This document shows positions 6,029-9,734 of a stretch of DNA of 9,734 nt, one piece after another; within the stretch, counting starts at the first letter, position 1; the number at the start of each line of letters is the position of its first letter. The notes below the pieces were generated by a model. The model saw nothing but the letters and a program-made list of their open reading frames with translations, was not told where the DNA came from and ran no database searches. Source of the DNA: Eubacteriales bacterium (GTDB lineage: Bacteria > Bacillota_A > Clostridia > Christensenellales > Aristaeellaceae); contig JARKQO010000030.1 of NCBI GenBank assembly GCA_029974855.1, positions 1-9,734 of the forward strand, in the 5' to 3' direction. The translations under genes and the position numbers were made by a program.

Positions 6029-7363
6029 ATGGCAAAGCCGCTGGTGGCCATTGTGGGCCGCCCCAATGTGGGAAAATCAACCTTCTTTAATAAGATCATC
6101 GGCAAGCGGGTGTCCATCGTGGAGGACGTGCCCGGGGTAACCCGGGACCGGCTCTACGCGGATGTGGAATGGATGGGCCGCAGCTTTACCCTCATCGACA
6201 CCGGCGGCATTGATTTGCGCAGCGACGACGTGTTTTTGAGCCAGATGCGCTACCAGGCCCAGATCGCCATGGACACCGCCGATGTGATCTGCTTTTTCAC
6301 CGACGGCCGGGACGGCCTCACCCCCGAGGACGAGGAGGTGGCCAACTTTCTGCGCCGCAGCCAGAAGCCCTTGCTGCTGGTGGTGAACAAGGTGGACCAC
6401 GCCGGGCTCACCGACGCTTTGTACGATTACTACAACTTGGGCCTGGGCGACCCCATCGCCATCAGCAGCACCAACATGCTGGGCCTGGGGGACCTGCTGG
6501 AGGAGATTGTGAAGCGCCTGCCCCCGCCCCAGGAGGAGGACCAGGACCAGGAGCACGTGATCCAGCTGGCGGTGGTGGGCCGCCCCAACGTGGGCAAGAG
6601 TTCCCTGTGCAACAAGCTGCTGGCCCAGGAGCGCACCATGGTCAGCGATATCCCCGGCACCACCCGGGACGCCATCGACACTTTGTTCACCGCAGAGGAC
6701 GGCACCCGCTACAACATCATCGACACCGCCGGCATGCGCAAGAAGAAGGCCGTGGAGGAAGAAACCATCGAGCGCTATAGCGTGCTGCGCTCCATCGCCG
6801 CCATTGAGCGCTGCGACGTGGCCTTGCTGATGATCGACGCCCAGGACGGGGTGACGGAGCAGGATACCAAGATCGCCGGGCTCATCATGGACGCGGGCAA
6901 GGCGGTGATCGTGGTGGTGAACAAATGGGACGCTGTGGAAAAGGATACGGGCACCTTGGAAGCCTACCGCAAGCAGGTGGTGGCGAATTTGAAGTTCATG
7001 GCCTACGCCCCGGTGCTGTTCCTGTCCGCCTTAACAGGGCAGCGGGTGCACACGGTGCTGGCCAAGGTGAAGGCCGTGTTTGAGCAATACCGCAAGCGCA
7101 TTCCCACAGGGGTGCTGAACGAGGCCTTGGCGGACGCCCAGGCCAGCCTCCAGCCTCCGGCCACCGCCGGGCGGCGGCTGAAAATCTACTACGGCACCCA
7201 GCAAAACGTGTGCCCTCCTACTTTCGTGCTGTTTTTGAACGATACGGAGCTGATGCACTTTGCCTATGAGCGGTATTTGGAGAATGCTTTGCGCAAGAGC
7301 TTTGGCTTTGAGGGCACGCCGCTGAGGCTGATTTTGCGGCAAAGGAAGGAAAAGGACCAGTAG
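6029..7363 (+). CDS. der: Ribosome-assembly GTPase Der (EngA)
   Basis: Der is an essential GTPase with two tandem G domains that acts in late assembly of the 50S ribosomal subunit. The 444-residue product is full length. G domain 1 shows GRPNVGKS (10-17), DTGG (57-60), NKVD (120-123) and an SST-type G5 (146-148). G domain 2 shows GRPNVGKS (184-191), DTAG (232-235), NKWD (298-301) and SAL (333-335). The C-terminal KH-like domain (about 350-440) ends with the conserved LMHFAYERYLENALRKSFGF stretch and GTPLRL. The acidic linker between the G domains (about 166-176) is typical. The ATG at 6029 is seven bases after AAAGGAG, which overlaps the stop of the preceding gene. No promoter of its own is evident. 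It is an ordinary copy with all nucleotide-binding motifs intact. Confidence 0.98.
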   Translation: MAKPLVAIVGRPNVGKSTFFNKIIGKRVSIVEDVPGVTRDRLYADVEWMGRSFTLIDTGGIDLRSDDVFLSQMRYQAQIAMDTADVICFFTDGRDGLTPEDEEVANFLRRSQKPLLLVVNKVDHAGLTDALYDYYNLGLGDPIAISSTNMLGLGDLLEEIVKRLPPPQEEDQDQEHVIQLAVVGRPNVGKSSLCNKLLAQERTMVSDIPGTTRDAIDTLFTAEDGTRYNIIDTAGMRKKKAVEEETIERYSVLRSIAAIERCDVALLMIDAQDGVTEQDTKIAGLIMDAGKAVIVVVNKWDAVEKDTGTLEAYRKQVVANLKFMAYAPVLFLSALTGQRVHTVLAKVKAVFEQYRKRIPTGVLNEALADAQASLQPPATAGRRLKIYYGTQQNVCPPTFVLFLNDTELMHFAYERYLENALRKSFGFEGTPLRLILRQRKEKDQ

Positions 7364-7405
7364 GACAGGCCCATTGTTCCGCTCCCCGGGAGGTGAGCCG
7401 CTTTC

Positions 7406-8107
7406 GTGGACCGAAGGATTTTGGTGGCGGAGGACGAAGGGGACCTCCGCCAGCTGCTGACAATCCAGCTGGAAGAAAACGGCTACCAGGTGATCCCCGC
7501 CAAAGACGGCAGGGAAGCCTGGGGCCTGTTTCAGTCCGGGCCCGTTCACCTGGCGATTTTGGATGTGATGATGCCGGGGATGGACGGCCTGAGCCTGTTG
7601 CGGAAAATCCGGGAAACCAGCACCCTCCCGGTGATCTTGCTCACCGCCAGGGCCCAGGAGATGGACAAGGTGCTGGGCCTGGGGCTGGGGGCGGACGACT
7701 ACTTGGCGAAACCCTTTTCCATGGCGGAGCTGCTGGCCCGGGTGGCGGCCCATTTGCGCCGGAGCCATGAATATACTGTCCGGGAGGAAGCCCCCCCGCC
7801 GCTGCTGCGCTACGGGGAGCTTTCTTTGGACAGGGACAAATGCTGCGCCTACCGGGGAGAGGAACCCCTGGAGCTGGGGGCCAAGGAATACAAGCTGCTG
7901 CTGTTTTTGATGGAGCATCCCGAGAAGGTGTTTACCAAGCGGCAGCTCTACGACGCGGTGTGGGACGGGGTCTTTTACGACGACGATAACACGGTGATGG
8001 TGCACATTAGCCGCCTTCGCAGCCACATCGAGGAGGACCCCGGAAGGCCCCGGTACCTGAAAACCATCCGGGGCATTGGGTACAAGCTCCACCATACGGG
8101 GGACTGA
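7406..8107 (+). CDS. OmpR/PhoB-family response regulator
   Basis: This 233-residue DNA-binding regulator is the output partner of the kinase encoded next. The receiver domain (about 3-118) has acidic residues Glu9/Asp10, phospho-acceptor Asp53 in ILDVMMPGMDG, Thr80 and Lys102. The winged-helix domain (about 134-228) shows ELGAKEYKLLLFL, the recognition-helix region near NTVMVHISRLRSHIEE and the closing KTIRGIGYKL. Translation starts at GTG 7406, nine bases after GGGAGGTGA. The gap to der is 42 bases and contains no clear promoter or terminator, so read-through from der is possible. Family members bind direct repeats with 10-11 base periodicity, and such repeats lie just beyond the kinase gene. 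VanR- and PhoP-type regulators look alike at this level, so the signal cannot be assigned. Confidence 0.95.
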   Translation: MDRRILVAEDEGDLRQLLTIQLEENGYQVIPAKDGREAWGLFQSGPVHLAILDVMMPGMDGLSLLRKIRETSTLPVILLTARAQEMDKVLGLGLGADDYLAKPFSMAELLARVAAHLRRSHEYTVREEAPPPLLRYGELSLDRDKCCAYRGEEPLELGAKEYKLLLFLMEHPEKVFTKRQLYDAVWDGVFYDDDNTVMVHISRLRSHIEEDPGRPRYLKTIRGIGYKLHHTGD

Positions 8108-8109
8108 GG

Positions 8110-9516
8110 ATGAAGAGCAGGCTTTCCAACCAGTTTCTTTCCCACTATTTGGTGATGCTGGCCCTGAGCCTGGCCTTTACCGGCCTGGCTTTGGGGCTTT
8201 TGTCCCTTGCCAGCGGCCTGATCTCCCAGGCATTAATGAAAAATCAATATCCCGCCAGCGCTTTGATGACCCAGGACTACCGCCGCATCCCCTGGGAGCC
8301 GGTGGTGGAGGCCGGGGGCGGGGTGCAGGTGGTGGACCGGGACTACCGGGTGGCGCTGTCCCGGGGGCTCAACAACCTGGGGGAAGGGGACCTGGGGGCC
8401 CAAAGGTTTACGGACTTTCTGGTACAAAGCAAAAAGGTGGGGATTCCCTACCACTATGACATTGCCTATAACCCCCGGGGGGAGTTCTGGCTCATCGTCA
8501 CCTTTCCCACCTCCTTGCGGATTGATTTGGCTTTGGCCTTGGGCCGGGCCACGGCCCCGGGGGACTGGACCCGGGCGGCGGGGGTGGCAGCGGGGGTAGG
8601 CCTTCTGTTTTTGCTGCTGCTGGCAGCAGCGGCCTTTTTGTATTCCCGCCTCACCGCCGCCCAGATTACCCGGCCTTTGGCCAAGCTCTGCGACGGCACC
8701 CGGCTGCTGCGGGAGGGGGACTACTCCGTGCGGGTGGATTTGCGGCTGAAAAACGAGTTTGCCCAGCTCCAGGACACCTTCAACGCCATGGCGGAGAAGA
8801 TTCAGCGGGAGATGGCTTTGCGCAGGCAGTCCGAGGAGGACCGCCGCCGCCTGATTTTGGATATTTCCCACGATTTGAAAACGCCCCTGGCCAGCATTGC
8901 CGGCTATGGGGAGCTGTGCTTGCAAAAGCCGGAGCTGGAGGCTAAGGAGCGGGCAAAATACCTGGAGGTGATTTTGCGCAACAGCCGGCGGGCCAACCGG
9001 CTGCTTTCGGAGCTGTTTGAGCTGTCCCAGCTGGAAAGCCCGGGCTTTACCCTGCGGCGGGAGCCCATGGAGTTGGGGGAGGCCCTGCGCCAGGCCTGCG
9101 CCGAGATGATCCCGGCTTTGGAGGAGGCGGGCTTTGCCTATGGCTTTGAGATTCCCTCAGAGGAGCTTTGGGTACAGTTGGACGTGCACCGCTTTCAGCG
9201 GATTTTGCAGAACCTGGGGGATAACGCCCTGCGCTACAATCCCCCGGGTACGAAGGTGACGGTGAGTCTGACCCGGCAGGGGAAGGAAGCCCGGGTTTTG
9301 TTTGCGGACGACGGCCAGGGCATCCCGGAGGAGCTGGTCCGGGAGATTTTCGAGCCCTTTGTGCGGGCGGAGGCCTCCCGGGGCTCCGCCGGGGGCGGCA
9401 GCGGGCTGGGCCTGTCCATTGCCCGGCGCATCGCCCGGGCCCACGGAGGGGAGCTGACCCTGGACAGCGGCCAGGGCCGGGGCTGCCGGTTCCTGCTGTC
9501 TTTGCCGCTGCTGTAA
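8110..9516 (+). CDS. Membrane sensor histidine kinase (HAMP, HisKA, HATPase)
   Basis: This 468-residue kinase is the sensor partner of the upstream regulator. Membrane segments lie at about 14-40 and 157-178, leaving an external loop of about 115 residues (41-156) with no domain I recognise. A HAMP linker follows (about 179-232). The dimerisation domain has the phospho-acceptor His254 in ISHDLKTPLASIAGYGE. The ATPase domain shows the N-box with Asn372 (NLGDNALRYNPPG), the G1 box DDGQGIPEE (400-408) and the G2 box GSGLGLS (430-436). All catalytic motifs are intact. The ATG lies two bases after the regulator's stop codon with only a weak Shine-Dalgarno, so translation is probably coupled. The regulator-then-kinase order and the wide external loop resemble VanS/PhoR-type sensors of envelope or antibiotic stress, but the stimulus is unknown. 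The stop codon overlaps the first repeat of the putative operator. Confidence 0.95.
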   Translation: MKSRLSNQFLSHYLVMLALSLAFTGLALGLLSLASGLISQALMKNQYPASALMTQDYRRIPWEPVVEAGGGVQVVDRDYRVALSRGLNNLGEGDLGAQRFTDFLVQSKKVGIPYHYDIAYNPRGEFWLIVTFPTSLRIDLALALGRATAPGDWTRAAGVAAGVGLLFLLLLAAAAFLYSRLTAAQITRPLAKLCDGTRLLREGDYSVRVDLRLKNEFAQLQDTFNAMAEKIQREMALRRQSEEDRRRLILDISHDLKTPLASIAGYGELCLQKPELEAKERAKYLEVILRNSRRANRLLSELFELSQLESPGFTLRREPMELGEALRQACAEMIPALEEAGFAYGFEIPSEELWVQLDVHRFQRILQNLGDNALRYNPPGTKVTVSLTRQGKEARVLFADDGQGIPEELVREIFEPFVRAEASRGSAGGGSGLGLSIARRIARAHGGELTLDSGQGRGCRFLLSLPLL

Positions 9517-9540
9517 GGACGATGTAAGGTATTTGTAAGG
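9512..9540 (+). promoter_or_regulatory. Three TGTAAGG direct repeats, putative response-regulator operator
   Basis: Exact TGTAAGG copies start at 9512, 9523 and 9534, an 11-base period with 4-base spacers (acga, tatt). Direct repeats with this helical-turn spacing are the standard site for OmpR/PhoB-family regulators, so the adjacent regulator is the likely binder; this is inference. The block ends about 44 bases before the predicted downstream transcription start, suiting activation. The first copy spans the kinase stop codon. Confidence 0.7.
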
Positions 9541-9549
9541 TAACCACCA

Positions 9550-9603
9550 GCCGTATTTCAGGTTCGCTTGCTATGATGAAAGGGCAGCGGGCCGGAATAC
9601 GGC
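9550..9603. repeat. 8-bp inverted repeat flanking the -10 box
   Basis: GCCGTATT (9550-9557) and AATACGGC (9596-9603) are perfect inverted copies separated by 38 bases, centred on the TATGAT box. The left arm precedes the predicted transcription start, so this is not an RNA hairpin of that transcript. It could be a second protein-binding site or chance. Confidence 0.3.
9569..9577 (+). promoter_or_regulatory. Extended -10 promoter downstream of the repeats
   Basis: TGCTATGAT combines a TG extension with TATGAT (9572-9577, five of six consensus bases). No -35 match is found at the usual distance, as expected for a promoter that needs an activator bound just upstream. Transcription would begin near 9584, about 100 bases before the next start codon. 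Confidence 0.65.
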
Positions 9604-9683
9604 ATTTGCTGTGGGAACAACGGAGCCGCCGGGGAAGCGGCAGGAAGCGGGCGTGGCCCCAAAAAGCAAAGGAGCGTGGAACA

Positions 9684-9734
9684 ATGGGACGGGAACCCCC
9701 TGTGTTGGAGATGCTGCTGACCCGGCTGGCCTTC
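9684..9734 (+). CDS. Start of an unidentified gene, cut off by the window edge
   Basis: An ATG at 9684 follows AAAGGAG (9668-9674) at a spacing of nine bases. Seventeen codons are visible, MGREPPVLEMLLTRLAF, too few to assign a family. Its leader (9584-9683) holds a small GC hairpin (GCCGC 9625-9629 with GCGGC 9637-9641) but no other gene. It lies directly behind the three-repeat operator and activator-type promoter, so it is the best candidate target of the two-component system. An internal ATG at 9711 lacks a comparable ribosome-binding site. Confidence 0.6.
   Translation, partial: MGREPPVLEMLLTRLAF

Overview
This window looks like ordinary chromosomal DNA from a GC-rich Bacillota, most likely a member of Clostridia. 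That placement is inferred from gene content: a BMP-family ABC importer, a Cys-type MurA, a PDZ/radical SAM/DUF512 protein next to Der, and a VanRS/PhoPR-style two-component pair. Shine-Dalgarno sites and sigma-A-type promoters are clear. Genes fall in two divergent blocks that separate at about 4.42-4.69 kb. I see no insertion sequence, phage gene, CRISPR array, tRNA or rRNA.

Left block, minus strand, read from right to left. murA (UDP-GlcNAc enolpyruvyl transferase, peptidoglycan synthesis) is followed after 24 bases by a small J-domain plus TPR-like protein; the two probably share the strong promoter upstream of murA. A separate promoter then drives a BMP-family substrate-binding protein. 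An intrinsic terminator follows, and behind it lies a double-domain ABC ATPase that runs off the left edge. The terminator between binding protein and ATPase would let the binding protein be made in excess of the transporter core. The permease genes are presumably beyond the window.

Right block, plus strand. A promoter and a strong Shine-Dalgarno precede a DUF512-type radical SAM protein of unknown function, which is tightly linked to the ribosome-assembly GTPase gene der. After 42 bases comes an OmpR/PhoB-type response regulator and, after a 2-base gap, its sensor histidine kinase.

The most informative non-coding signal lies at the end of the kinase gene. Three exact copies of TGTAAGG with an 11-base period straddle the kinase stop codon. 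They are followed by an extended -10 promoter without a recognisable -35, and then by a new gene cut off by the right edge. This is the layout expected of an OmpR/PhoB-family activated promoter, and the neighbouring regulator is the obvious candidate.

I did not find a clearly new biological system. The leads worth following are the three-repeat operator, the BMP protein's lack of a lipobox, the J-domain gene paired with murA, and the uncharacterised radical SAM enzyme paired with der.
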